Positions 1 through 12,031 of a stretch of 64,000 nucleotides of DNA are shown one piece after another. Below the pieces are notes generated by a model. The model saw only the letters and a list, made by a program, of their open reading frames with translations, searched no databases and was not told where the DNA came from. Both the position numbers and the translations under genes were made by a program. This DNA is from Asterochloris sp. CNOR1. Taxonomy: Eukaryota > Chlorophyta > Trebouxiophyceae > Trebouxiales > Trebouxiaceae. The DNA is taken from assembly GCA_963969365.1 (NCBI GenBank), contig OZ017755.1, positions 2,170,001 through 2,234,000 on the forward strand. Reading direction: 5' to 3'. Within the stretch, counting starts at the first letter, position 1, and every line of letters starts with the position of its first letter.

Positions 1-473
1 TCCAGTGCTGTCAGCTTGTCATCGTGCACCCGGATGCCACCAATCAGCCTGCACAGCATACATGTACGCTAGAAGCTGCGCCATGCATCCCCTGCTGTTG
101 GTGGAGCAGGCTGCCAAAGCTGGCGGCTCGCCGTCAACCCTGCTTGTCAGCTTACAGACCAGACCCATGCTCGAGGCTGTGGCACACAGCCGCTGATGTC
201 AAAGCTGTCATCCGCACATATCAGCGTGCCGCTTCAGCCCACAGACCATGCCCATTAGCCCACACAGCACGCATGCTTGAGGCTGTGACTGCCTCATCTG
301 CCGCTCCTTTTGCTATCTCCAGCATCCAGGCAGCTTGAGCCACCGCAACAGCATGTCTGCCTGTTCCGCCCTGAGGCGCAGCAGCTGGCGCGCTGCTCAA
401 GTCCCTCTTGGCTTCCAGGACTGAGACATGTACAGTGGAGGCCCACCAGAGCTGCTAACCCCTAAACCCTCAC

Positions 474-3400
474 CCAGGGCGTGGGCGGGTGTGCATGGCG
501 CCACTGCTGCCAGCCGGCGATGCAGCCCTCATGCGGATCGGGCTCAGCATGGAGCCGCCGGGCGTGCTGCCTGCAGGCTCACGCTTGTGGCCGGCTGCCT
601 GCACAGCGGGTGCGCCCTCGCACAGCTGCACCCCTAGACGCTCTGCAGGTGCAACAGCCATGTTATCAGCATGCACAGGAAGAGGTAGCCGCAGGGACAA
701 AGCATATGCTTGCAGCTCGATGACAGGCCGAGGCAGGCAGGGGGTGCCAGGCACGGCAGAATCCTAGCAGAGGCAACAGAGACCATCAAGGCAAAGCGCC
801 AGGGGCATAATTTTTGGCATTGTGCCTGGAGAAATTGTACCGATGTTCATTGCTGAAGTGGGCAAAGGACAGCTCCAAATGGCCAGAAGTTGTCTCATGC
901 TGTTTGTAGTGCCCACCGATAAGATCTCTCATGCCTCGCCCGCAGATGCATCCACTTTACAGCTGGAACTCAGCCTCACTGTGAGCAGCCACATTGCTGT
1001 GCATCCCCTCTCAGACGCACAAAACGCTTGGTTGCCCAGCCCACTGTATGAGCACAGCCTGCTGCCATTTGATGGCAACCCTTGTCCCCGTGCAGCCATG
1101 TTCACCAGCATGCACTCACCTGTGTACATGTCCCCCTCACAACTGGAGCCCCGGAGTGCATCTGCAAGTGCATCCTGCAGTGCATGCTCCTGCAGGTCGC
1201 CTCCCTCGGCCGTGTGCCGGCACAGGCCCTCAGTGAGGGCGCCTGCCCAATCGCCCGCTTCCATGAAAAAGTAGCGCCGCAGGGCGCCCAACAGGTCCAG
1301 CAGCCGGAGCTCCTTCAGGAGCAGCCTGCATATGCACCGGGTTAGAAGCTGCTTGAGGAAAGAACATGATTGCCAAAGCAACCTTCGGGCGCCAGGAACA
1401 CCAGTCCCAAAAGCTCCCCAGCGCAGAGCTCCATCTGGAGCAGCCTGCAAGCACCAGTGGGTGCCAGAGTATATCAACAACGCATCTCAGGGCTAGATGC
1501 ATCGACTGGCAGGAGAAGGTTCTACGCAGCCAGGCCCCTGCAGACGCCATGCATTGCAACACAAGCCTGCAGTGAGCGGCTCCTCTGGTGCAGCATGAGC
1601 ATATCGGAGGCAAGCTGGCAAGCAAGCTGGTGGGGTGTCATAGAGAGCTGGCAGCTGCACCATGCCAGTCGCCCCTGACCATACATATGGTTCACACAGC
1701 TTACCCTAAGCTTGATCCTGCCACACGTCAGTGCAGCGGCGCTCACCCTGCGCACACGCAACCATGTGCCGGCAGTACAAATCATTCCTTCAGTCTGCCC
1801 CGTGCTCACCCCATGCAGGCCCGGCTGATGCAGCGATACTGGTCCAGCAGGCTGCTGATGATGCAAGCATCCAGCACCACTGGCAGCGGCTCCAAGGCCT
1901 CTTCTGTGCCCTCATCCTCAGCTTGCATTGCCATTCCTGCAGGCAGCAGTAACAGCGTGGTCATTGCCGGCACTGAAGGGAATGCACGAGTGCTGGGCCC
2001 TTGGCCTGAGTTGCAGGGCCCGCCAGCAACGTTGGTGCTGTCGTCACAGAACATGGACAGGGAGGCCCACAGGCTGCGGCACCTGCCCAGCAGGTGCATA
2101 GTGCCTGGGACTGGGGATGGGACTCAGCAGGCCGACAATGCATACAGGCTCATCAGATCAACATGGGCAGGTCAGGGCAGGTGCAGCAGCATGCCATGAA
2201 GGGAAGTGCCTGTGTGGAACAGCGAGAAAGCCACTGCTTGCTGGGACACCAGGCAGCAAGTCCCCACGCAGCTTGACAATGGAATGCTGCAGGTGAAGCA
2301 GGCAACTGCTGTCCTTGTGCTACATTGATGTCATATTGCAGGCTTACATGTCATGCATTGCACCACAAAGAGTTGATGCAGGTTCTGCGTCACAGCTGCT
2401 GGCATGGCACCTAGCCAGAGCATCACAGCGGCAGGCGGCTGACTGTACCTGTGTGAGGCAAGTCCTTTGCACTGGGCTCCAGCTCCCAATGGGCTCTTGC
2501 GTGGTGCACAAGAGCCTCAGCAGTCCCAGCTTGAACAGGTGGGCTGCAACCAGGTGCACTTCAAGTTTTGCCAGTGAGAAAACTGGATGAACAGCCATCA
2601 ATCAAGTATACTCGAGAGCAGTTGCTGGCCTTGACACAGTGAGACCAAGGTAGTTGGGGATTGTGGCACCCAGCAGCCCCCACGCTTGGCCCTGTGTTCA
2701 TCCCACTGCTGCCAGGCATCACACAGCGCACGATCCAGTTTGCAGCCCAGTGGGTACGAGACTTGGTCCGGCTCGGCACACCTGTCAGATTGAACGCTCT
2801 GTAGCTGTGCCCTGGGCCATGCAGTGTCCTGCCCGCTTGGCTGTGCCTCCTGCTGAGCGGCTTGCCCAGCAGCGCCAAAGGGCTGCTGCACTGGGCCCCA
2901 CCTTGCCACCCGCAGGCCTGCGGCAGGCCTGCCTTCAGCACCAGGGTGCGATCCCCCTGACTGTGCTGCTGCAGCTTCAATGGAGCTGGCGCCAGCAGGC
3001 TGGGCAAGCCCAGTCCCTGCCTGTGTTGCTGAATGCTCCAGTGGACCGCATGCAGCTGCCTGCTGGCCCAGCTCTGGGCTGGTGGGCGGTGCAGCAGCCT
3101 GGCTGTCACCTGTAGACTGGCGCTGCTCAGGTGCCCAAGCCACCGGCCTGTACTGGCCAGCTGCCGGCTGGTCTGCTGCATCCGCTTGGGCCCTGCCAAG
3201 GCCAGCAGCGCCTTCCCTGGCAGAGCTGGGGCCTGCACCCTGATTTCTCACACCTGCCTCCTCCTGAGGCGTGAGGCTGCCATCGCTTCCACCACGTGTT
3301 GCGCCAGTGCCCTCCGATCCAGCAGCCCTAGCTGCAGCAGCAGAGGGTGCATCCCCGCTGTTTCCCCCAGATGGCCTCTGGCGTGTCTGCCCGGCCGCAG

Positions 3401-6400
3401 CAAAGGGCTGCTGCACAGGGCCCCATGCTACTGCCCTGTAGGCCCCTGCTGCAGGTAGCATAGCTGGGTCGACAGGAGGTGTGGCAGCCTGGCCCCTACC
3501 ACCAGCTCTGAATGAGTCGGCCTGGAGTCCCTGTGCCAGCTCTGGCGTCAGCTGCTGCTCAGTGTCCTGGGCGCTGTCCCTTGAGACATCAGGGTCCACT
3601 TGAGCTGCCACAACCTGCTGGTCTTTGCTGGGCCCGGAGGAGGAGCTTTGCAGCCCCCACGCCACAGGCCGGTAGGCACCTGCTGCGGGCACCTCAGCAG
3701 GGCCCACATGAGCAGCCGCGCCCTGCAGGCCCTCTTCAGCTCCTGCTGAGGCAGACGGCAGGCCCTGCTCCGCCTCAGGCGCCAGCTGCTCCCCCGCATC
3801 TTGCCATGACTCGGCGCTGTCGGTGCTGTCGGAGCGGGCGTCGACAAAGAAGGACGCCAGAGCAGCCCGGTCAGGCTGCGCCTCTTGTGGTGCTTGGAGC
3901 CCAGCCTGCCCTAGCGGCAGCTCCAGAGCATCAGCATTTGCTGGAGCCGCGTCAGAGCTGCAGCTGCCTACTGTCCTTTCAGCTCTGCAGGTGGCAAGGG
4001 CAGCATGCAGCTCTGCCCCTGCAGGCCGCCCCTCCTGCAGGCCCAGAGCGGTGGCTTTGGCAGGTGCCTCCTCTGGCCTGCTGTTGTAAGGTGCCGCAGG
4101 CAGCTCAGCCACACCACCTTTAAACAGCTGAAGCTGGATGTCATCGACGGCCACCTCAGTAGGTGGGATCTGGGCGGCACCTGGTGCAGCCACAGCTGCA
4201 TGGGGCAGGCCTGAGTCAGGCCTGAGCTCTGGTGCTGGGCGGGCTGCTGCCTGAGGCGGCAGCTGCCGGGTGCTGGCCGGTGCTGCCTCTGGGGCCCCTG
4301 CGCCGTCTGCCTCTGGCGGCAAGGTGCTGCTGGGAGTGACACCTGCTTCGTTCGCTTGGTCTTGGGCCGAAGTGACTTCATCTGCTTGCTCCAAGGCAGG
4401 CGTCTGAGGGGTAGTGTCAGCATGTGCCTGCTGAGAGGTCTTGGCCAAGGCTGTCAGCTCTGCCCTGTCTGCTGCCTCTTGTGCCTGTGCAGAATGGAGC
4501 ACTTTCATCAAGACGCTACACAAAGATGGCCAGCAGAAGGCAGCTGCGGGCCCAGCTTGTCGGTACAAAGTATGGCATTTTGTTTTCCATGGACACGTTT
4601 TTGCAGTCAATCTGGGAGCATCCTTGGCGGGCAAAACTGTCTGCTCAGTCAAGCTCTGCAGAATGTGAGATCAACTGGACAGCAACCTACATCAAGCAAC
4701 AACAGCTGCCCCGCCATACCTGCAAAGTCCTGCGCCGCGCCCCAGCCAGCTCCCACCTCTCTGCTCGCCAGGCGACATGAGCAGCCTGCTTTTGAAGGTC
4801 TGCAACCTCCTGCCTGGAATTGTGCATGGCTGCTTGCACAGCCGACATAGCAGCTGCATGCTCCACTTGAGCTTCAGCATGAAGGGTGTCTTGCTCAGCC
4901 CTGCACCGCAACTAAAGATGGTTGGAGCATGTGCACCCCTGCCCAGCTCACACAAGCTCGAGGTAACGCTTGCAGGAGGCTCATCACAACATGTAAGGCA
5001 CCACAAGCCCTCACCACCGGCAATCAGGCAAGACCCACCCTCAGAGACCCCTTCAGACACAAGGAGAGGACACAAGCATGCTGGGAAGACCATCCTTGAG
5101 GCTGCTGTGAGTCATCACAGTATGTAAACAGCTTTGCCTCTCTGATCCACTGCACACCCTGAGCGTCGTCAAGCTAAGCAGTAAGAGCTATCCCTTCAGA
5201 CCAAGTAATACCAGTAGTCCACCTTCCTGGCTGTTGTGGTCAGCACTCATCAGGTGTGAGGGAGCCACAGGGGGCACAGATGGTGAGGCCACGCAGCAGC
5301 TCTTCGCTGACAAGTCAGCTTCCATGTCAGATTGTAGCCTGCAGCTGCCCTGCTGTGCTGGCAGGGCGGTCTGAGCCGCACACAAGCTCATGCTCTGCTG
5401 TACCGCAGAGGTGTGTATGATCACACAACCGTGTGCCTCCCTGTTGCACATGGACAGCCCTGCCCACCTGATTCTCTGCAGCCGCTTGGTCTCCCTGGCA
5501 GCGTCAGCTGCGCCCATGGCTGCCTTCTGCTCCTGCAGCAGTGCTTCACGCTGCTGCCGCTTGGACGCAGCGTCCCCCTCCTTCTGCAGGCGCTCCGCTT
5601 CCCTGCATCAAATGCTATGAGATGCAGTGTACCAACCGCTTGCATCAGGCAGCTGCCTCCTTTGGCAGATGCTCAGCTGTCCTTCTGCACACCATGTAAG
5701 AGCTGTGGCCTGCAATTTGAGCTGAGATGTATACTGCTTTGCCAGGAAAGTAGTCAATGCTGCAGGAGGCCTGTCCAACCTCGTACCTCTTCTGTTGAGT
5801 GGCCACAGCTACAGCCTCTCTGCAATCTGCAGCATTGGCCTCCTGCTGAGCCCTCTGCTGCTGCCAGCTGTCCAGCAAGCGCTGCACCTTCACTGCCCTC
5901 TCGGCACAGGTTCTGCGCTGCACATGGCGAATCTGCAGGCATGCATGCCATGATGCTGCGCTCTTGCCCGACCGAGCTGGAACAGTGCAGGATCCGGAAG
6001 CACTAGGTTGATGATCCTAAAGAAATAGGAATACTCAAGCAAAGCAGCACCTTCCCTGGTGTATGCTGGCCCTCAGTTGTTTCATGCGAACAGTTGTTGG
6101 CTCATGCAGGCATGATGACCATCAGCTGTCCTGAGCATACCAGTAGAGATGGCATTGAGCTGACCTGCTCAAGGGCGCTGCTCTTGAACGCCAGCACATA
6201 GCCAGGGTCTGCTTGTGCCCCGCACCATTGCCATGTCGGCTGCCCTGCAAGGCTGGCTGTGACCTGCTCCTCAGATCCCAGCCCAGCCTCTGCAGGCATA
6301 GAGATCAGATGTTGGGCACCCAGTGAGCACCTCAAGCATGCTTTACAAGAAGCCTGATTCAGGACAGTCCTCACTGTGCTCTTGTTCAAGGACAGACCCA

Positions 6401-9400
6401 GCTGGTGCTAAGACAGCCTGCGTATGCAGTGACCCATGACACACCAGGTCCTGAGCGCTTGGATGGCGCAAGCATGGTGCAGTTTGGGCTGCAGCACGTG
6501 ACCAGGCTCAGATAGGGTCAGCCAAAGGACAACACCAGCTGGGCACCAACCCCACACTGCACCATTGCCCTAAACATCACCAGCCGCCACCCTGCACCTG
6601 TGTCCTGAGCAGTACCAGCCACCAGCCTGCAGTTGGTGCCATCAACACTGCACTGCTGTGGGCACACCTGCCCAGTCATCGCCTGCAGCCCTGGCAGCTG
6701 CCCGGGCCTCAGCTGCCTCTGTGGCTGCCAGGGTGGCCATGCGCTGCACCAGGGCGCGGGCGCTGCTGTGGTGGTCCAGTATGCGCAGCTGCTGCCCTGC
6801 CAGCAGGAACTGACGGTGCACAGGTGCCAGGAAGGCTGGGGGTACGCCAGGCTGGGCCTGCAGCAGAGCAAGGGTCTGTTGTCATTCAAATGCCAATTGC
6901 TTTTGCCATGTTGGGGGGTTGGAGCCTGGGAATTTTCTGAAGCAGTCTGGCTGGCAGTCACTGCCTGCAGGCTGGCAAGGCTCGCCTGTCATGGCTGTCA
7001 ACATGATGCCCTGAGAATGACATTGCTGACCAGTGATGCAGGACCTCTACATGTCATGCATGGCCATAAATACATGCGAACGTCAAAGCGCAACGGAATG
7101 CACCCAGTGAGTGTTGGCGCATCTGGTTAGGATGCAGTCAAGCCAGGCCACACCTGCTTGTACTGCACAGCTGCATGGGAGAGCTTGGAACAAAGCGCTG
7201 CCAGGAGCACACCAAGGAGTCCACCTCAAGCAAAGTTGGGCAGTCCGCAATGGCAGTCTCAGGGTAGTGACTATTGCGGGATGTGCAGGACAAGGCGCAG
7301 CCCTGTAGGAATCCCCTGCTGCTGCTCCTTGGACATGGCCTCACCTGCTCCTCAAAGTCATCTGTGCGGGAGACCTCAGCACGAGATACTGCCTGGAGCC
7401 CTGTGGCTGGCATGGCAGCGAAACCACTTTGCACAGGGGTGGTGCTCTGTAGCCAGCTGCGCATGTGCCCCAGGTAGGGCTGCACAGTGGCCAGCAGCAG
7501 GAAGCGCAGGATGGGGGCAGCCTCTGTATCTGCATCCTGCAGCTGGGCATGCAGGTGCGACAGGAGATCTGCACCGCGAAGGAAACCCTCCTGCACCCAC
7601 CTGCATAAGACAGAGCTGAACGATGTGGAGGAGGCAGCTGTGCTGGCGCAGCAGCAGTCCTGCAAACACGCCCTGGTCAACAGTGCTGCAAGGGACTGGC
7701 ACAGTGGGGCATGGATATAGTGGGTGGGGCAGCTACCAGGTGGCTGCCAGACTGCTGCTGAGGGCAGTGCATGCATGGCCTGACACAAAGGCAGGTCATA
7801 CAGTGAGACCCATGAGGAGCGAAAGGTAGATCGATGGCGCCATCGCACCTGCAGCCTGCCATCTCCAGCCCAGCATCCGCTGACTCATGGGTGGACTCCC
7901 ACAGCTTGGAGGCAGCAGATGAACTATTGGTAGTGCACCAGCAGATGCTGCACAGCAGCTGCAGCTGCTCCTGTGACAGCACAAAACAAATTTCAGGCCT
8001 GGTTGTGTCACAAGATGGGCCAGATATTGCCAGACCTACAGTGTTGAGGCAGTGAATCGGTGCTCAGGACTCACCTGCAGGTGCTGGGTGTGCGCCACAA
8101 CCTCCAGGGCTGTCATGGGCGTTTGACCTGCACTGGGACATGTCTGGGCCCCCACACTGCCAAGGAAGCGGCTCAAGCTGGAGTCTGCCTCTGCCTCCCG
8201 CCTTGCAGCCACTGAGCCTGGCAGCTCCTGCAGGGCCCGGCTGTGCCTGCGCAGGATCTGCTGCACTGCCTCTGCGAAGGCCTGCGCAAGCAGAAGCTGT
8301 CTGAGGCTGCTAGCATCCTTCACATAAAGCTCGACAGCACTTGAACGGCTGCGAGGGCAGACTAACCATGCTGGAATACAAAACGGCCATAAGCAGGCCT
8401 CTGATTGTTTTGCAGGTGCGCATGGGCAGCTGCTTGGTGACTCTGGGTTCAGCAGCTGCAGGCAGCTGACACTGCCGGCAGCTGACACTAACTCAGGGCA
8501 TCTCACCTGCAAGGTCGGGTCCTGGTGTTCATGGCCCACTGAGTCTGCCCCGCAGCGGACGCCAAAAGCAGCCATGAAAGCCTCGAGCAGCTGTCGTCGC
8601 TTGCCTGCAGCAGGACACCCTACTTGGGCTGGACCTAATCACAGCATCTTCTCTGATGCAGAACATTCAGCGTCCTTGGGAATGCTTTGGAGGAGGGGGG
8701 AGAGGCACAGCGTGCTCTTCCATGTCAAAAGAGCCACACCTGCCACCACAACTCCCCTCAGCAGGCTGCGCAGGCATGTGGCCCCCATGGTTGGTGTCGA
8801 CACTCGGCCTGACTGCAGCAGGGTCATGGCTGGGCCAACACCCTGCACACCACAAACCATCAGGGTCAGCAGGGGCTCAGGTAAAGCACTGCGGCTGGAG
8901 CTGCAGCAGGAACAAAGTCACAGCGCTTATCTTAAAGCATGGACAAGACTACCAATGCCGCCTGTCAAGTAATGGGTGCACCTAAACCACCTGAGCGCAT
9001 GGGTGTTGCGCAGGCAACTTGTGGCAGGCTGCTGCAATCACACCAGGACGCAGCGGCCAGCAGTGCCCCCGGCCAGAAGACGCCCACTTGCCTGCAGGGC
9101 GTAGACAGCCTCAAGTGCCAGTTGCTCATCACTGAGCAGCTCCAGGCCTGGCACTCTGCTGCCCTGTTTCTGAGCATCAGGCTGCTGCTGCTGCGGCAGG
9201 ACCTGCTGGTTCTCCTTGTCAGCTGGAAACTCCTCAGAGCTGCGCAGGCTGTTGGCTTGGTGGCCCTGCAGGCTGGCGGGGGCTCTTGGCATGCAGCTGC
9301 TCGCATGACCTGCTGAAGGCACCACCTCAGAAGGCAGCTGCAATGACAGGGCATGCGTGCAGGCAGCATGCCCAAGCTCACATGACCAGCTTGCAGCACA

Positions 9401-10204
9401 AACTCTAGGGTGCAGCCACAGAGGGCAGGGCTCGTCACTGGCAGGGTCAGACCGGCAGCAAAGGGATCTATTGCCGGTGGGAGCGGAGGCCAGGCAGATG
9501 AGCAGCACTGCGGTGTCCGGCTGGGCAGAGGGCATCTGCTGCTCCATGCTATGGAAGACCATGTGGCCTGGCTGAAAGTTGCTGGACTTGCAGGCAGCCT
9601 GCAGGTCATGCAGACTGTACCTGGGCACCGTAGCCTGAGGTCGCCAGGGAGTAGGTGCTTCCATCGGCCAGGCTCTCACTGTCATCCTGCCCCAGCAAGG
9701 GCATCCTGAGGCTGAGCATGTTGAGCTCATCCATGGACGGCTCTGCGCGCACCTGGGTTGGCTGTGCCTGCCGACGTGTGGTACCTACAAATAGACAGGG
9801 AGGCTGCACCAGCCTGTGCTGCAGGTTTGAAGCTCAGGAGGCAGGCAAGAGGGGTGCAGAGGTCCAGACCCTGAGACTGGACATGCAGGTCGGCGCCGCC
9901 TTGCTGCCTGTACTGCCTGGGCACAGGGGGCTCACACTCTTACCGCTCAGCCATGGGCCACCTGTCTAGAATTTGTCCGTCACCAAGACTCTGTGAATGT
10001 GCACTCTGCAGGCCTGGCATGGCCTGCAGCTGGTGGCCTGCAGCTGCTGGATGACAGCAGTGTCATCATGCCTTCCCTACAATGTGCCGGGGATGCCTGC
10101 TCACCTGCATTCTCCGGTGCAAACAGCACTGAGTCTTGGAGGCCCTCGAGCCGCTCTTGGAGCAGGAGAGCCTGCTCTGCCAGACCATCTGGGACGCCAG
10201 ACAT
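474..10204 (-). CDS. Gamma-tubulin complex component 6-like (Spc97/Spc98 family), C-terminus not resolved
   Basis: Predicted subunit of the gamma-tubulin ring complex, which nucleates microtubules. Eighteen phase-compatible exons: 10204-10105, 9784-9621, exon 3 ending 9092 (start 9598 or 9337), 8842-8740, 8604-8507, 8281-8075, 7970-7849, 7600-7345, 6857-6668, 6289-6165, 5932-5787, 5602-5468, 4900-4757, 4515-2782, 2543-2449, 1936-1810, 1325-1141, 570-474, about 1,420 aa. GRIP1-like signatures: LALEAVYALQ (exon 3), ALEVVAHTQHLQ (exon 6), ILRFLLLATVQPYLGHMRSW (exon 8), FLAPVHRQFLLAGQQLRIL (exon 9). Exons 11-13 are coiled coil, and exon 14 is one 577-codon low-complexity exon. The second domain resumes with EPLPVVLDACI (exon 16) and LLGALRRYFFMEAGDW (exon 17). 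Two conserved halves split by a long coiled-coil/repeat insertion is the GCP6 layout known in animals; GCP4/5 lack it. Intron 3 starts GCAAGT. The reading frame is still open at 474, so the stop is nearer the left edge or outside. The family call is firm, the GCP6 subtype likely. Confidence 0.82.
2860..3700 (-). repeat. Four-copy protein repeat in the GCP6-like insertion
   Basis: Inside the 577-codon exon a motif of the form AAGxYRxVAWGPxQQ recurs four times at intervals of roughly 230-300 bp, near 3660-3695, 3400-3460, 3111-3172 and 2868-2930 on the plus strand (AAGAYRPVAWG, AAGAYRAVAWGPVQQPF, AAGQYRPVAWAPEQ, AAGLRVARWGPVQQPF). The sequence between copies is Ala/Gln/Glu/Pro-rich and looks disordered. 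The conserved Tyr-Arg-x-Val-Ala-Trp core suggests a short linear binding motif. Animal GCP6 is known to carry tandem repeats in the same insertion; whether the two are homologous is not known. Confidence 0.75.
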
Positions 10205-10412
10205 ATTGCCGCCTGCCTGTGGCGGGGTGCCGTCATCCTTGCCTTCCCCTGTAAGCAGAAGCTGTGGTCACCCCTTGTCAAGGCCAGCACCTCTTTGTGG
10301 GGGCGTCATCAAAGCCATAGTATACATTTAATATGAGCCAATTACATTCAAGACAGCCTTGCCACTTCGTGCCTGACATCTGGGTGGCAACAAGGTGGGA
10401 AGATAAACATCA

Positions 10413-11873
10413 TCACCCTAAAGCCTTGCCTGAGAGGGTCCAGGCTGGCTCTGCATCCATGCCCACCAGCATGTCTTTGAATGACGCTGGCAGGCCAGAA
10501 GGAGCTGGCCCCTCTCCTTCCACACCTGCAACCACAGTCCTGCAAAGGTATGCTGGCTGGGACAGCTTGATGACAGCCCTGTCAATGCTGTGGTCCCTCA
10601 CAATTTGAACTTTCCACCTTACAGCATGCAGTGTTCAGGTGTCTGCACAGACAAGCTGTTGCAGTTCTGCTGAGCAGTCAGGGTTGGTGCTGAAGGATGC
10701 CTGACTGTGCTTTGCAGGCGCCCTAAAACACAGTTTGGCATGACAGTCAGACATCTGACCTGGCTGCAGTTCGTCCTGGGGCTGCCCACGACCTGCGAGT
10801 GCCCAGGGCTGAGGTGGCTGCTCAAAGGGAGGGGCCTGCAGCATCTGGGGGATGGACACTGCCGGCTGGGCATCTGACTGGGACAGGCAGCCAAAGAACA
10901 GCGCATTGCCATGGTGGCTGGGTGGCAGGAGGACCGGATCCACACCAAGTTGCAGGGGCAGCGGCAGCCTGGCTACATGGTGCGGAGCCAGCGGCCGCGG
11001 TACTGAGCCCTGCAGACGACGATATGGCCGTGGAACAGTCAGGCTCAAGCAGAGCCTGCCGGCAGCCCACAGGCTGTGCTGCTTCTCTCATGATGTGACA
11101 TCATCCCCCAGACTCAGCATGGTGGCTTCAGCAGGTGCCCATTGGCTCACCCTTAGGTGGAGCAGCAGGGATAGCACAGCCTGTTGCTCTGTGAATGTCT
11201 CAGAAGAGGAGCCCGCATCAGGCCGTGCAGGACCAGACCTGGTGCATCTGAAGACAGAGAGCAGATCTGAGAGAGCAAGAAGGCTTGGTTATTCAGCAGA
11301 GCAGCTGCAGCTTGTGGCACCTGCCGAACTCTGCAAACAAGTCACGGAGCTGCTGTGACTCCTTCTCCCAGCCCTTTTGCTTCAAGCCAAACAATGCCTG
11401 CAGGTGTTCAGGTTGTTGAGCCCTGATTGATGGCACAGCATAGCAGCAGAGGTCCGCACCTCTTGAATCCACCCTGCATTCAAATGCTGCCTATCTGTGT
11501 CTTCCACTTCATCCCAATCAACCTGCAGCAAGAGGCTCCAAGCTTGCTGATGCTGACTAGTCTTGGAAAACAGCACTCGGTTCCTGCAGACCTCATGCAG
11601 CCCAAGGAGGATACGATAGCAGGTTCCTCGATGTTCTTGCTGCAACGAGGGCTGCTGTGAGACACTGTTGCAGAGCTGCAGCAGGAGATCAGGAATGCTC
11701 ATATCACATGCTAGGAAAAGATCAGACCAGCTAGTGACCACGGGACAATGTCTCGAGGCCAAAGTCAACGGTTGCCTGTCATGTAGGCTTTGGAGGTTGA
11801 GGATCACAGGTTGACATTTTCTCAGGCAGCATTCAAGCAAATAATCAACAGTCTCTTTAGGAAGTGGGCACAT
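10413..11873 (-). CDS. Five-exon gene of unknown function, 295 aa
   Basis: Not recognised. Five exons join with matching phases: 11873-11523, 11397-11321, 11247-11151, 11009-10760, 10525-10413 (TGA), giving 295 aa from the ATG at 11873. The first 117 residues are Leu/Cys-rich and probably helical (TVDYLLECCLRKCQPVI, DMSIPDLLLQLCNSV). Then come an amphipathic segment ending LRDLFAEFGR, a Ser/Thr linker, a Pro-rich region (IPQMLQAPPFEQPPQPW) and a tail containing LPASFKDMLVGMD. There is no signal peptide or membrane segment. It sits 208 bp upstream of the GCP6-like start and 158 bp downstream of the PP2C stop, all on one strand. Splice motifs are standard. A helical-repeat adaptor is possible, but nothing supports a specific role. 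Confidence 0.6.
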
Positions 11874-12031
11874 TGCACGGGTGAGGACAATGCATTAAGC
11901 AATTGCTCAAGCAGGGGCCGGGTCACTAGCTAGCTTTGCAGGCTGGATGGGGCAGATGGACTTGAGAGGGACTTGAATTGTTGCCAAGCATTGGCAATAA
12001 ACCAGTTATACGGGAGGTGGACCGGTGAGCA

